From Malania oleifera (lineage: Eukaryota > Streptophyta > Magnoliopsida > Santalales > Ximeniaceae), in the NCBI RefSeq assembly GCF_029873635.1, contig NC_080417.1, forward strand, positions 33,716,214-33,780,213: a stretch of DNA of 64,000 nt, written 5' to 3'. The notes beneath the pieces were generated by a model. The model made no database searches, was not told the origin of the DNA, and was given only the letters and a program-made list of their open reading frames with translations. Of the stretch, positions 24,359 through 37,800 are shown one piece after another. The number at the start of each line of letters is the position of its first letter. The first letter of the stretch is position 1. Both the position numbers and the translations under genes were made by a program.

Positions 24359-24512
24359 TATATAATTATTCTATTATTAGGAATAAATATTATGCGAGCC
24401 AAATATAATTTAAAAATAATGAATTTATAGAAGGCCCACGTAATCTATTGTATATTTCAAATGAACATAGTAAGTGATGGGCCTAGCCCATGGTTTGACA
24501 ACCACCCTATGC
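24266..24512 (+). repeat. Direct repeat D, copy 2
   Basis: Partner of 19803-20048. This copy begins near GGTTGTC and ends near GACAACC, short inverted ends that would suit a small MITE, but copy 1 lacks the left one. Confidence 0.65.
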
Positions 24513-24985
24513 CTAAATAAGATTTATATAGCATATCAATTAATTTCTAAAAGAAAAAAAAAATACTAAAGCATTACATAGAAAAAAATAACATATAATA
24601 GAATAGATAAGATTTAAAGAAATCATATACAGTAATGTACTATTATTGTTTAATATCTATCATTAGCGTAGTACTTAAATATAATAAAATATTATATTTA
24701 ATAATTTGTGTGTACATATATAATACTTTCATCTTGAAATATTAAAAAATTATTATTAAAAACAGTATACAAAATAATAGAATTATATATGCCAATGGAT
24801 CATAAAATAATAGATTATTATATTGCTACTATGAAAATATAAATTTATTCATCCACAAAAAAATAATTTATACAACAATTTTGTCCAACTCAAGATTTCA
24901 GAAAGTATTTGTGGACTGGAATAATTTGAATTTTAATTAAAATACTAACTAAAAATATAAGAAGGATCACACCCAGTAGGTCAAG
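24513..24985. other. AT-rich spacer, nothing recognised
   Basis: Very AT-rich sequence with no open frame or repeat that I can classify. Confidence 0.5.
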
Positions 24986-24998
24986 AAATGAAAGTATT

Positions 24999-25380
24999 TG
25001 CCCCCACGGGCATGGTACGGTGGAAAGGCATCAACAAGTAAGAAGGAGCATCGAGAGTTTAATTTCAGGTAAATATACTCACAGAGCCAGCGGTACCTAT
25101 GGATGGTGAGAGTTTACCCTATGAGCCAATGAGGATCGTGGATGGTGAGAGTTCATTCTGTGAGCCAGCGGGGACCGTGAATGGTAATGAAGATGTATCC
25201 CGGGAGTCGGGTTGGCCTAACGTCCAACTGTTATACAAAAGCCGTGTCTGTATGCTGAATTTTACCCTGATCAGTGAAACTTAGGGGCGGAGGATGTTGA
25301 TCCGTAGGTTTTGCGCCACACCAAGGGGTCCAAATGGCTCGTTGATGGCTGGAGTTCTTATGTAATAAAAAAAAAAAATA
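24999..25380 (+). mobile_element. SINE-like retroposon with poly(A) tail and 13-bp TSD
   Basis: A 382-bp GC-richer insert that starts TGCCCCCACGGGCATGG, ends in an A-rich tail (about 25365-25380) and is bounded by AAATGAAAGTATT (24986-24998) and AAATGAAAGCATT (25381-25393). GGTACGGTGG near 25013 and GAGTTTAATTTCAGG near 25056 sit where box A and box B of a tRNA-derived promoter would, about 45 bases apart, but both are degenerate. The body contains a 39-bp tandem repeat. Retroposition is well supported; the family is not known to me. Confidence 0.7.
25084..25200 (+). repeat. 39-bp tandem repeat, about three units, inside the retroposon
   Basis: Units start at 25084, 25123 and 25162 with GAGCCAGCGG or GAGCCAATGA and share GGATGGTGAGAGTT. 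The period is exactly 39 bases. Confidence 0.85.
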
Positions 25381-25393
25381 AAATGAAAGCATT

Positions 25394-25845
25394 CAATTAT
25401 TTGAAGTAAAAAATCTGATTAATATAAATGATATATATATATATATATATATATATTCAACTATAAAAGATTGTAGTTAAATAAAAATATTTGCATTTGA
25501 AATATTTGTCTTGATAATAAACTTTGTTGGTACATTTATTGTTTGATAATATTATTTAATATATTTTGAAGTAATGGACAGACAAATTTATTTAGCAATA
25601 TATTAAAATACTAATATATTTTGTTAATATAAATAATGAGCTGTACTTTATGCGTTTTATTAGTTTTAAAATATAAAATTTTTGAATTCCTAAATTTAAT
25701 TTATAAGATATTTTAGGACAAAAATGACGACATAAAAATAAAAATGAAAACAAAATTAAAGAAAAGAAAAGAATATCCGAATTTTTTCAGAACAGAGGTA
25801 GAGGTATGCTATTGCCATAGCCTATAGATTCTGCAATTGGAAAAA
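25394..25845 (+). promoter_or_regulatory. Upstream region of the epimerase gene
   Basis: AT-rich DNA between the retroposon and the start codon, with a (TA)n tract at about 25428-25456. The last 60 bases, from about 25790, are less AT-rich and probably transcribed leader. No clear TATA box can be chosen. Confidence 0.35.
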
Positions 25846-28800
25846 ATGGCGACATTTTCCATGGCATTGTCGCTCTCTTTCCCCACTCTTACCTCTTCAA
25901 CTCTCCCCCGATTCAACCGGTATGCTTCTCGGCCATCCGCTTCTCATTTGAACTGTTCAATTCTTGAATTTTGATTTTGCTTTTTAATTTTAGCTTTAGT
26001 CCTTCCATCATAAGATAAAATTATTCCAAATTTCGAACGTTGTTTTTAATTCTTCGGCTCGGATCTTCTCTTTTCGCACAATTCTCAGTAGCTAATCGCC
26101 GATATTATTTCAACTTCAATGGAAATTCAGTGTTTTTATTTTGCTGTTTGATGCATACTATCTCTTCGTAAGTTTTCGAATTGCTTCCTCGATTAATCCA
26201 AAGCTCGCATTTTGTATAGATCGTCAGGTATGGCTTTTGCAAGCGTAGGCAAAGAGAGTAGTACTTGTTTGGGTGTGCGGGTGACTGAAGGGGTCGGGAA
26301 GTTACCAAAGGTTGTGCTCACTTCTGCTCACGGTAGGTAGGTGGTTTCTTTGAGCTCCTGTTGTTTGATCCGCATTTCTTTCATTATTTATTTCTTTAAT
26401 CGTTTTTTTATTTTTTTATTTTTTGGGATTTATGATGCATTTTGTAGTTATGGTTGTAGTTTTTAATTAGTTTTGCTTTTAAAATAAAACAAGTTCTATG
26501 TCAAATGCAGCAATGTACCGGGTAATAGGATCCGCATTGTATAATCAAATGATACTTTAGCATTGGCTTATGTCTGGTGTATGGAGTCATTTCTATAACA
26601 TAAAGAAACTTGCTTTGTGCATTTGGGCAATTTGTCTGTTCTTTCTTGCTTCTCTTGTTGAGTTTTATAGTTGATAGAATATTTATTTTCTAATCCAACA
26701 GTGAGGCTGAGATATATTTATTTGGAGGATGCATTACATCTTGGAAACTTTCAAATGGGAATGACCTTCTTTTTGTTCGCCCTGATGCTGTGTTCAACGG
26801 ACAGAAACCTATCAGGTTGTTTTCTGTAGCACTGAATTTTTATTGGCTTTTTTCACCATTTGTGGACTCAACTGTTCATTTTGATACCTCCTGCTAGTGG
26901 AAGTTCCCCTTTGCAAACATGAAGTGGTGAACTACAAACTCTACAACTCACTTAGGCTGAGATATGATCATTACAATTACTTTTTATACATGTGATTTAA
27001 GGGTTCCTGGACCTTTCTTTTATAGCATTTATGGATTGGAAATTGCTTTTCTGCTGATTTATAAAATTTATTTATTTATTTATTTTGAATCTTTGTATTG
27101 CCTTAAAACTTCAAATTTGCCTTGCATACTAACTCTGTTTCCTTTGGGATAGTGGAGGCATTCCACATTGTTTCCCACAGTTTGGACCAGGCCCAATGCA
27201 ACAGGTATGTACTTCTGTCATGTTCCCAATCACCACTATATGTACCTTTACTGTTTGTTGAATTTTCATTGTATTTCTCATGACTTATTAAGCACATAAT
27301 TTTTTAGGAATGACTTAGATGATGTTTGTTGCATCTTTCTGGCCTTGTTTGTTTAATTTTTTTAATTAACATCTCGTGATGGTGGGAACCAAAATGAAAA
27401 ATATTCTTTTTACTTTACACATGGTGTGCTTTTATTGGAGAACGAGACAAGAGGAAAGTAAGGAACTTTATCCTATTCTCGCCCATTTTTTAATTGGCCT
27501 TTGGCAATTGGAAAAAAAATTATAATAATTTTTCCTTCTAATTTTCCTCAAGTGTTAGTACTGCTGATGCTTGTGTCCTGAGGAAGGGCTTTTGGTAGAT
27601 AATCTAAAAGCATGTACCTTTTCAAGAGATTAAAGCCAGTGTATGATGGTGTGCAATTTGGAATGGGTATTTCTAATCTCTTCCATGTTGGTTGAAATAG
27701 CACCAACTTTGTCAAGATTGGTTGCCTTAAAATGAATGTACTTTATTTCTTAAATTATCATACCCATTTTATGAGTCCTAACCTGTCACTGAAGTACCTG
27801 ATAGGCTAACACAGTACTAGTTAGGCTTTAAAAGACCTTACACTAGTCAAAAGTGAACTATAATCATAATGCTTTTTACTGGATGCCTGAAAAGAATGAA
27901 ATTGAGAAACTGTCAGCAAATGCCTATGTCATTGAGATTTTTTTTTTGGTGTCTTTTTTTGAGATATTATCATGTTAATAATTTATTTTTCAAACATTGG
28001 AATTGCTTGTGTTTGCAGCATGGATTTTCAAGGAATATGAATTGGTCTATTATTGATTCTGAAAATGTAGAAGGAAATCCTGTTGTTACGCTGGAGCTGA
28101 AGGATAGTCCTTACAGTCGTTCCATGTGGGATTACAGCTTTCAAGCATTATACAAGGTCAGGCAGTAATTTACTCCCCTACACAGAATTATCAGACAATG
28201 CTCAATAAGATATTAAGATGACCATTATGATTTCTCGTTAGGTTGATATTTATCACCTCTACCATTATAGATTTCATAAGAGTATGCAGTAATGTCTATT
28301 TATCTTAGCATTGCACTTTAATGTATATTAAATATCTCTTACAGATCAAATTTATTGTTTGTCTTTCAATCATGCACAGGTCACTCTGCAGATGAAAAAT
28401 CTTTCAACAGAATTGACAATTACAAATACAGACAAGAGGCCATTTTCATTCAACGCGGCCTTACATACTTATTTTCGTGTAAGTATCAAATATTTTATGT
28501 TTGAAACTTGAGAGTGCTCAAAGAACCACAGTTAGTGGAACCAATGTGAGATTTTAATTTCCCTGGTTGTGTAGTCCTGTTATGCAGCAGTATCTGTGGC
28601 GTCCAAGAGCCATTGCTTGGAGGTCCTCCAATTCATTACCATAACAGCCTTTTATGGTCCGTTATAGTATTGTAGCAGCCATTGTGGATCTTATGGTCCA
28701 CTAAAGGCTGTTGCTTGCTGTTACATTATGAGACTGGATGTGAATGACTAAAATGGGTCTTGTGAGGCTTTTTTTTTGGCTCCTTTGTGTGTGTGTGGGT

Positions 28801-31800
28801 GTGTTCACTTTTTCCCTATATGAAATCTTAGAAACTCATTTCAAGTTGGTATATTTTAGCTAGTAATTTTTTATTAAAAAATTAAAATCATTTTAGGTTT
28901 ATTTTCTTTGATATTTAGTATGCATCTCTATTATTAAAAAAAAATATTTAGTGTGTATATTAGTAAATAGCTAGCATTCAAATACCTAACTTTGTCTCTC
29001 ATTGAAATTACCTATTTTCATATGTAAGTTCTTTCAATTTTCCTTTTTAAAATATTTTCGTACACCTAATTTGGAGACAAAGAAATGCTCTATTGCTATT
29101 TTTTTTGGTTCTTGTTTGTTATATGAACATTCTATGTTTATATTGCATTCTAATTATGATTTCTTAGTTTAAACTTCACTTATATTTGATAAAGTAAAGT
29201 GGCAAATGCATGCTTCTTCTTGACAATTGCAACTCAATCAACCAAGATGACATCATATATTTGTAGTATATGTTATATTTAGATTGAGGGCGGGCCTTGG
29301 ATAAATAAGGTTATTTCTTTGTGACCGGTTGGTCATAGGTTAGAGTCTAAGGAAACAACCTCTCTGCATAAAATTAGGGATAAGACTGTGTACACTGTGA
29401 CGACCCTCTCTCTACCCTTACAAAGCGGGGAACCTTGTGGCCAGAGGATGGCCTTTTATGTTATATTTAGATTGTTGGAATTGGTGTATTCCCACAAAGG
29501 GGTGGTGAATTGGCTATTTAAAAATTTTTTTGCCTAGGTCAAATTAAAATCTGCAATTAGTATATCACAACCTAGGATCTGTCTAAGCTTTCACCAATTC
29601 AACAGATATTTATATATATATATAGTCAAATTAAAATTTGCAATTAGTATATCACAACCTAGGGTCTGTCTAAGCATTCACCAATTCAACAGATATATAT
29701 ATATACAACCTAGGGTTTGTCTAAGCATTCACCAATTCAACAGATATATATATATAACATGTATGTAATATAATCAAAACAATGAATAAATAAGCATATA
29801 TGTGCGGAAATTAAAGTGCGAAAAATAAAAGACCGACACAAAATTTGTTATTAGGGTTTGGCCAATCCTGCCTACGTCCCCACCTTAAGCCACAGCTCAA
29901 AGATTCCACTAAGTGCTCGCTTAACGGGTGAAGTGTCACCAATTACAACCTCCTCTCCTTATTGGGCGAGGAATACCCCAGGTCACATTTACAGGACTGA
30001 TACCTACCTACATCTTACAGGATGGTGCTCCTACTTTTCCTAACCAGGTCTAAACCACTCTGATGCACACTTTACGGGATGGTGTAAATCCAAGCTTTCC
30101 TAATCGGGTCTAAGCCTATCCAGGACTTTCTTAACCAGATCTAAGTCTATTCGGTGCACGTTATAGGGCAGTGTAATCCTCTTCCAGCCACATGCCAGGA
30201 ATACAACTTCAATAATAATAAATTTTTGTACAACAGAAAATGCTTTTCAAAAAGCAGATGTGTACACAATGAAGCACTAATGCACTCACATGTGATATGA
30301 ATTCAAAGCTCAAGTAAGTAAGGGTGTTTTTCTCAAAATGATTTTTCAACCTTTGAAACTAATCTATATGATGATTACTCAAAAGTTTTAACCCTAATAA
30401 AAATCTCTCCCTAAAATATTTTTCAAATAAAGTTAAAGGGAAACTAGGGTTTTGGCTCAAAAAGACTTTTGCAATCAAACACACATGAGCCTTTGAATCT
30501 TGCAATGGATGTGCAAGATTCATAAGCAAAAATAGATTTTCCCAAGAAAATATTTATCAAGAAATGCATGAGAAAACTTTAGGAAACACTCTCAAAAATG
30601 ATTTTAAAAATTAAAGAGCAAGTGAGAGTGGGTGCTTGAAAAAGTGACCGGAATTCAATTTCAATATTTCTTGAATTCTTTTAAATATGTACATCCCAAT
30701 CTTACAATATATAATACAAACAAAGACTCTAAACAAGGAAACAATCTCCCTACAGAATAATATACAATTTTTTACATTTACTCACTTTCCTAATTTACTC
30801 AGTATTGTCAAGGATACTCGAGATTTCAACACTCCCCCTCAAGTTGGATCATAGATATTAATCATATCCAACTTGCCAATGAAATCGTCAAAGTTCTGTC
30901 ATGCTAACCCTTTAGTAAAGATATCTGAAAGTTTATTCCTTGGTAGGTACATAAGTCATACAGATGATTCCTTCTTCAACCTTCTCTTTGATAAAATGTC
31001 GGTCCACTTCCACATGTTTAGTCCTATCATGTTGAACTGGATTGAGAGAGATACTGATGGCTGCTTTGTTGTCACAATAAAGTTTGATAGGAAATTTCAC
31101 CGAAACCTATAGCTCTTCCAAGAGTTTTCGTAACCATAGTCCTTCACATATCCCTTATGCAACTGCTCTGAATTCAGCGCTACTTTGAGCCACCACATTC
31201 TGTTTTTTAATCCTCCAAGTTACCAAATTTTCCTATACAAATGTGCAATATCCAGTGGTTGACCTTCTGTCTTCTGCCGATCTTGCGCAATCCACATCTG
31301 TGAAGATTTCCACTTCCTTGCGTTCACATTTTTTAAAGAAGAGTCCCTTGCCTGGAGAACCCTTGAGGTACCTGAGGATCTTATACATAACATCTAGATG
31401 AGTCTTTTTCGGTGAATGCATGTGTTGACTTACAACACTTACCGCAAATGCAATGTCGGGTCTGGTGTGCGATAAGTGAATTAGTTTACCAACCAATCTT
31501 TATTACCTTTCTCTTTCAACTAGTATTCCACATTCTTCGACCCTCTTTACTGCTTCAATCGGGGTTTCACTAGGTTTGCATCCAAGCATGCCAGTTTCGG
31601 TTAGAAGATCAAGGATATACTTTCGCTGAGAGACACTGATACCTTTCTTTGATCTAGCAATTTCCATTCCCAAGAAGTATTGCATTTGTCCTAGGTCTTT
31701 AACTTAAAATTCAGCAGCTAGGACTTTCTTTAATCTTTCCATGTCCACTGTATTATCTCCAGTTAGAATTATATCATCAACATATACTATCAGAATTGTT

Positions 31801-34800
31801 TTCTGATTGCCCTTGTCGATATCCCTGATTTTTAATTACCTTTTCAAATATGTCAAACCATGCTCTGAGGGATTGCTTGAGTCCATATAAGAACTTCTTG
31901 AGTTTGTATACTCTGTTTTCTTCACCTTTCTTACTGAATCCTGGTGGTATAGTCATGTAGACTTCTTCTTCTAGCTCACCATTTAGAAATGCATTCTTAA
32001 TATCTAGTTGCTGCAGTGGCCAATCTAAGTTAGCTGCTAATGACAGGAGTACCCGAACTGTGTTTAGTTTTGCCACTGGTGCAAATGTCTTCGTGTAGTC
32101 AATGCCGTAAGTCTATGTAAATCCTTTTGCAACGAGTCTGGCTTTATATCATTCAATTGTCCCATCAGTTCTATATTTCACTGTGAAAACCCATTTGCAG
32201 CCAACTGGTTTCTTTCCACTTAGCAGGTTCATAACATTCCAAGTTTTATTTTTTTCGAGAGCACACATTTCTTCCATAACGGCTTCCCTCCATTTAGGAC
32301 TTTCTAGAGCTTCTTGAATATCATTTGGAATTTTTATCCTGTCAAGGTTAGATGTAAAAATACGATACCATGTAGACAAAGTTTTATAGGACATGTATTT
32401 TGACTAGGGATATAGAGTACATGACCTAGTTTGTTTTCTGACTGCAATGGATAAATTTATGTCATCAGGTGTAGACTTATTAGAAGAAAGCTCATGATCA
32501 TTGATTACCTGATTAGGACTGGGCGTCGACTCATGGTTGCTCGAAGCTATCACTGGTTCCAACTCTTTTGGTGCCTCAGGTATGAGATTCTCCCTGTGCT
32601 TTGTTTTTGGCTTTTTGGAGTAAACAAGTATTTCCTTTTGTTTTTCTGCATCTCCCCCTGAGTTTAAGTGATCATTTGTATATGGTAGGTCAGGACATGC
32701 CAATGTGAGACTCATTAGATGGCATAGATTCAGTAGTAAAGAAATCAAAGAACTGATCTTCACTCTACTTCTCCCCTTGAAGAGAGGGCTTCTGGAAATA
32801 AGGAGCGGTTTCAAAAAAAGTGACATCAAGGCTAACAAACATTTTTTTGGAGACTGGGTCATAACATTTGTAGCTGTTCTGGGTAGGAGAGTAATCAATA
32901 AAGATGCATTTAACAGCACGAGGTTCCAATTTATCTCGATTGTGAGCATGAACATGAACAAATGCAGTACATCCAAAGATTTTCAGAGGAAGACTGGAGT
33001 GGAGTCGAGAGGTAGGAAAATATTCCTAGAATTTTTGAAGAGGAGTTGTAAAGGAAAGAACTCGATTCGGTATTCGATTAATGAGATGTGTAGCTGTCAA
33101 GATAGCATCGCCCCAAAAATAGTTCTTCAAATTTGTAGTTAACATCAATGCCCGAGCTACTTCAAGTATATGTCTATTTTTTCGTTCAGTGACCCCATTT
33201 TGTTAAGGGGTATCCACACAAGAACTCTGATGTACAATTCCACTTTCTTGAAAATAATTTCCCAGAATTTCATTAAAATATTCTGTACCATTATCAGTAT
33301 GTAGAATTTGAATGCAAGTTTGAAATTTGTGTTTGAATCATGGAGTGAAAACTGACAAAAATAGATCGGACTTCAGTTTTATCTTTCAACAAGTAGACCC
33401 AACAAATACGAGTATGATCATCAATAAAGGTAACAAACCATTTTGTATGAGTGCGATTGGGGGAGCGTGAGGGTCCCCAAATCACTGTGAATCATAGTGA
33501 ATGGGCGGGATGGTTTGTATGTGGATTTTGGGAAAGAATTACGCTGGTGTTTTGCAAGCTCACAAACTTCACATTGAAAATCAGAAGACGTTTTATTGAA
33601 ACAAATAGAAGAAAATAAACGTCTTAAATATTGAAAATTTGGATGACCCATCCTAGAATGCCATAACAAAAGTTCCCTATCTCTAGAAATAGATGCAGAA
33701 TCACAAATTGTAGTATTATATAGTTCACTCGTATTTGCCTCCTCAAAGTAGTAGAGTCCCTCACACGCCATAGTACTGCCAATCGTCTTCCCCGATGATA
33801 GGTCCTAGAAAACACAATGAGATGAAACAAATTTAGTAGAGCAATTGGAATCTTTTGTCAACTGGCTAATGGATAACAAGTTGCAAGATAGCTTAGGAAC
33901 ATGTAGGACAAATTTTAAAGTTATAGAATCAAATATGCGAATACTTCCTTTGCCAGTAATAGGCGATAGAGATCCATCTGCAATTTTTACTTTTAGATTT
34001 CCAGTATATGGGGAATAGGATGAGAACAATTGATAAGAGTCAATCATATGATCAGATGCACCCGAGTCAATTATCCACGGTGATTTGTAATGGGATATAG
34101 TATTTGGGGCTGACAAAAAATTACCTCGGTGAGCTAGAGAACCAATGGAAGACTGACCCGATGTTTGAATTGAGGAAAACATTTTACATAGCTAATCCAA
34201 CTACGCAGGACTGATTACACCACTTGGAGTGGTATTGTTGGTTTTTTCACCTTGTGATTTTTTAGTTGAACTGTCAATGGTAGCTTGATACCCACGATTT
34301 TTTTGATATTGTCTCGGCTTCCAATTTGCAGGCTTTCTATGAATCTCCCAACAGGTATCTTTTGAATGACTTGGCTTTCGACAGTGCTCGCACCATATTT
34401 TACCTTTTTGTGATCTTTGCCTGGATCCCGCAGGGCCTTTTGATATAAGGGCCGAGACGTGAGGCCTATTGGGATTTGGCCCATTCCCATTTGTACTCAG
34501 ATTTTGGACGGACAGGTCTGGTCCGATACGATATCCTTGGGGCCTCAGCATCACTCGTCTCCTGCTTTCCTCCCTCCTTACCTTGGCGAATACTTCTCGG
34601 GTTGAAGGTAGAGGTCGCCAGCCGAGGATTCGTCCTCGCACGTCGTCAAGATCTCGGTTAAGGCCGGCCAAGAACTCGAAGACCCGTTCGTTTTCGAGCC
34701 TCCTCCTGTATCGCGTGCTGTCGTCGGAGCACTCCCATTCCTCTTCGATGCTCAGATCGAGCTCCTGCTAGAGATGGGTCATCTCCATGAAATACTCCGT

Positions 34801-37800
34801 GATATCTCTATCGCCTTGCCTCATCTGCCACAACCGGGTTTTGATTTTGAAGATTTGCGAATAACTCTCGACATCAGAGTAGGTTTCACGAACAGCGTCC
34901 CAGACATCCTTCGCCGTAGGCAAGAACAGGTAGATTTTTCCGATCGCCGGTTTCATCGAGTTGACAAGTCAAGCCGTGACCATGGAGTTTTCGGACCTCC
35001 ATTTTTGCAAAGCGACAACATTGGTAGGGTTTGGTCTCCTCCGTTCGTCGATAAGGTATCCCAGTTTCCTTTTTCCTTCAATCACCAATTTTATAGATTG
35101 AGCTCATTCACAGAAGTTTTTTCCGTTCAATTTCTCCACTGAGAGTGGAAAGGCTCTATTGTCCAACCCATTCAAACCCCCAGCGGATGTAGCTTCCGAA
35201 TCCCTGTCAGGTTTTCTAGAAGAGGTCGACCCTTTGCTGGTGCTGCTGGTCATCGTTAGCTAAGGTTGAGAAACCCTAGCTCTGATACCACTTGTTAGCA
35301 CTGAAGGAGTCCATAGGTGTGCTTGATACACATGAGTGAGCACCAACTTGACCCAAAAGCTCAAGCCTATTGGGTCTTGGGCTACACCATGTATATAAGC
35401 ACCCATAATTTACTCACTTATTCCAATGTGAGACAAACTCACAAGTGGAATTCTCAACAATCTCCCCCTCACTTGTGAGTTCCAACTGCTCCTCGTTGAA
35501 CGGAAGCCATCTTCTCCCTTACGGGACAAATTCTCCAATAATTTGCTCAAGTGGGTGGGCCGTCTTACGTGTCTTGGATTGTATTCCAAATGGCGCCTCC
35601 AAAGCAATCCTACCTCCCATGTTTTGACCCAATTTGGATTCATCTTGGCAGCTTAGATGATGATTCTTCTTAGCCTTGGTCACACACTTTTAGACCCAGA
35701 GTTATGAACCGTTGGCTCTGATACCATGTGAGCGGAATTCAATTTCAATATTTCTTGAATTCTTTTAAATATGTACATCTCAATCTTAATATATATAATA
35801 CAAACAAAGACTCTAAACAAGGAAACAAACTCCCTATAGAATAATACACAATTTTCTACATTTACTCACTTTCCTAATTTACTCAATATTGTCAAGGATA
35901 CTCAGGATTTCAACAAAAAGATATACAACAAAACAACAAAACAATAAGAAAACCAAGCCTTAGTCTCACTTAATGTCCTAGTTTTTTCACACACAGCCGG
36001 TCCCAAGCCTGGGTAAAGGAGATTTGCATAGATAGCTAACAACCAGCATAAAAATTTGTCAGATCACTATGCTTGAAAAAGATATGCCCGAAATAAAATG
36101 AATGCCCTAAGGGAAATTTCTCTCTTTCAAAAGATTTGTTAAACAAGAATAAAAGAGAGATGGAGTATAAAATTTTGTCTCAAAAATGATTTTTGAAGTG
36201 AAAATGAATATGGGGGAACTTTGATTAAGAAAGGATTTTGAAGTTAATCAAAGTTGCTAATTTTGCTAATGAAAGGGGTATTTATAGATTTTCCCGAAAA
36301 TCTGACCGTTAGGGACACGCTCGGCATTTTTCAATTTGTTTAATCAAAAAATAATTATGTTTAAGCACTTAAAAATGGACCAACTCGAGAGGTTCGCTTG
36401 GCTGACCTTCAGCGTCAATCGACCGAACACTCACAGCCATTTTGAATTTTGAAATAGGTTTTGAAAAGTAAGGTGTAGTCCCAAGAGGGGGGGGGGGTGA
36501 GTTGGGTTTTTTTAAAAATTTCTTTGAACTCTTTTTATAAATTCCCAACTTATTGTAAGTTTAGTAATCACACAAGGATGATTTCAATTACAATATCGAC
36601 TAGGAATCAATATTCACTTTTAAAACTTTATGAATGAGTACATTGATCTTGCAACAATTTTAACTTACTACCCAAATAATAAGCCAATCTCAATTCACAA
36701 GTTAGTTGATTAAATGAAGTATGAATTTCCATTACAATATCAGCTGAAAACCAAATTTACGTTTAAATCTTAATTAGAAAGTATATTAACTTGATCTTGC
36801 AGCAATTTAAATCCACACCCAATCAATCAATCAATCAATCAATAAGCCAACACAATCCACAAGTTACTTAAATAATATATGAATTGCAACAGTGTTTTCA
36901 AGATTCAAATTTTGTTATCAATTAGGTTTCTTGATCAATGTTCTTCCTTTAATCTACGTTTCCACAAACGATTAATCAAAGTACTCCCTTTAAGGTTTCC
37001 GCAAAAGATCAATCAACATACTCTCTTTAATTAAAAGTTTTCCTCAATCTCAATATCAATTTAATTTCCAATATTTAAATAAACATCCACGCACTTTATA
37101 TATGCAGAAAATTAAAAAGTAGGGAAGAGAGTGAGATCGAGTTTTTACGAGATTTGGCTATATCCGCATACATCCTCGCCTTAGGCAACACACCTAAGGA
37201 TTCCACTATACCACTCTTTTACGGGTAGGAGTAACTTTACAACACTCCTTCAATAGGTTGGAGCCCTCCTCTCCAAGCGATACCCCATGCTCGGTACAAC
37301 TATTAAACAGCCCTGAACTTTCAAGAAAACAAGAAAACAAGAAAGAACTTCTTGCGTACAAGAATTACTCTCAAAAAGAGCAGATTAGTACAAGTTATAG
37401 CATAGCTGAGAATACTTCAATTAAAATATCAATGAAGAATAGAATTGAAGCTCAGAGATTATATCGCTGGGATCTTTTTTTGGATTGATCAAACTCAGAG
37501 TTTTATGCTCAAAGATCGTTGAACAATAGCACAACAAATCTTAGTAAAACTCCAGCAAGTATGTGAGCAAGAGAGCTTTTGGAAGAGTATGAAAGTTGTG
37601 TGCTTGATTGCTGTTATGAATTCCTGGTGAGATTTGATTTGTGAAATCATGTATTTATAGGTTTAAAAAGTCATATTTTCGTGTTGCCCAAGTTATTTGG
37701 AGTGTTTCCCAAGTTTTTACAAAGTTTAGGGCACAAGCAATTTAATTTGGAGACATTTAAAAGTTGTTTTAAAATAGCCGTTATGAAGGTCAGGCGCCTG

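Larger units (their letters stand above)
30645..35915 (-). mobile_element. Copia-type LTR retroelement 3, broken, minus orientation
   Basis: Flanked by a perfect 5-bp duplication AAAAG (30640-30644 and 35916-35920) within LTR X1. The LTRs are short, 187 bp each (30645-30831 and 35729-35915). From high to low: gag (about 34201-35255, with zinc knuckle CEHCRKPSHSKDTC), protease (DSGASDH, about 34060), pre-integrase and integrase (about 32900-33771, including HSRMGHPNF), reverse transcriptase (31503-32394) and RNase H (31233-31496). Gene order is complete Copia; there are multiple breaks. LTRs are highly similar, so the insertion is fairly recent. Between the 5' LTR and gag lies a foreign piece, 35281-35728. 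Relatives: the fragment at 57313-58570. Confidence 0.92.

Noticed and set aside
34469-35142. Plus-strand open frames of 100-122 codons
   Set aside because: They are antisense to the gag region of Copia element 3.
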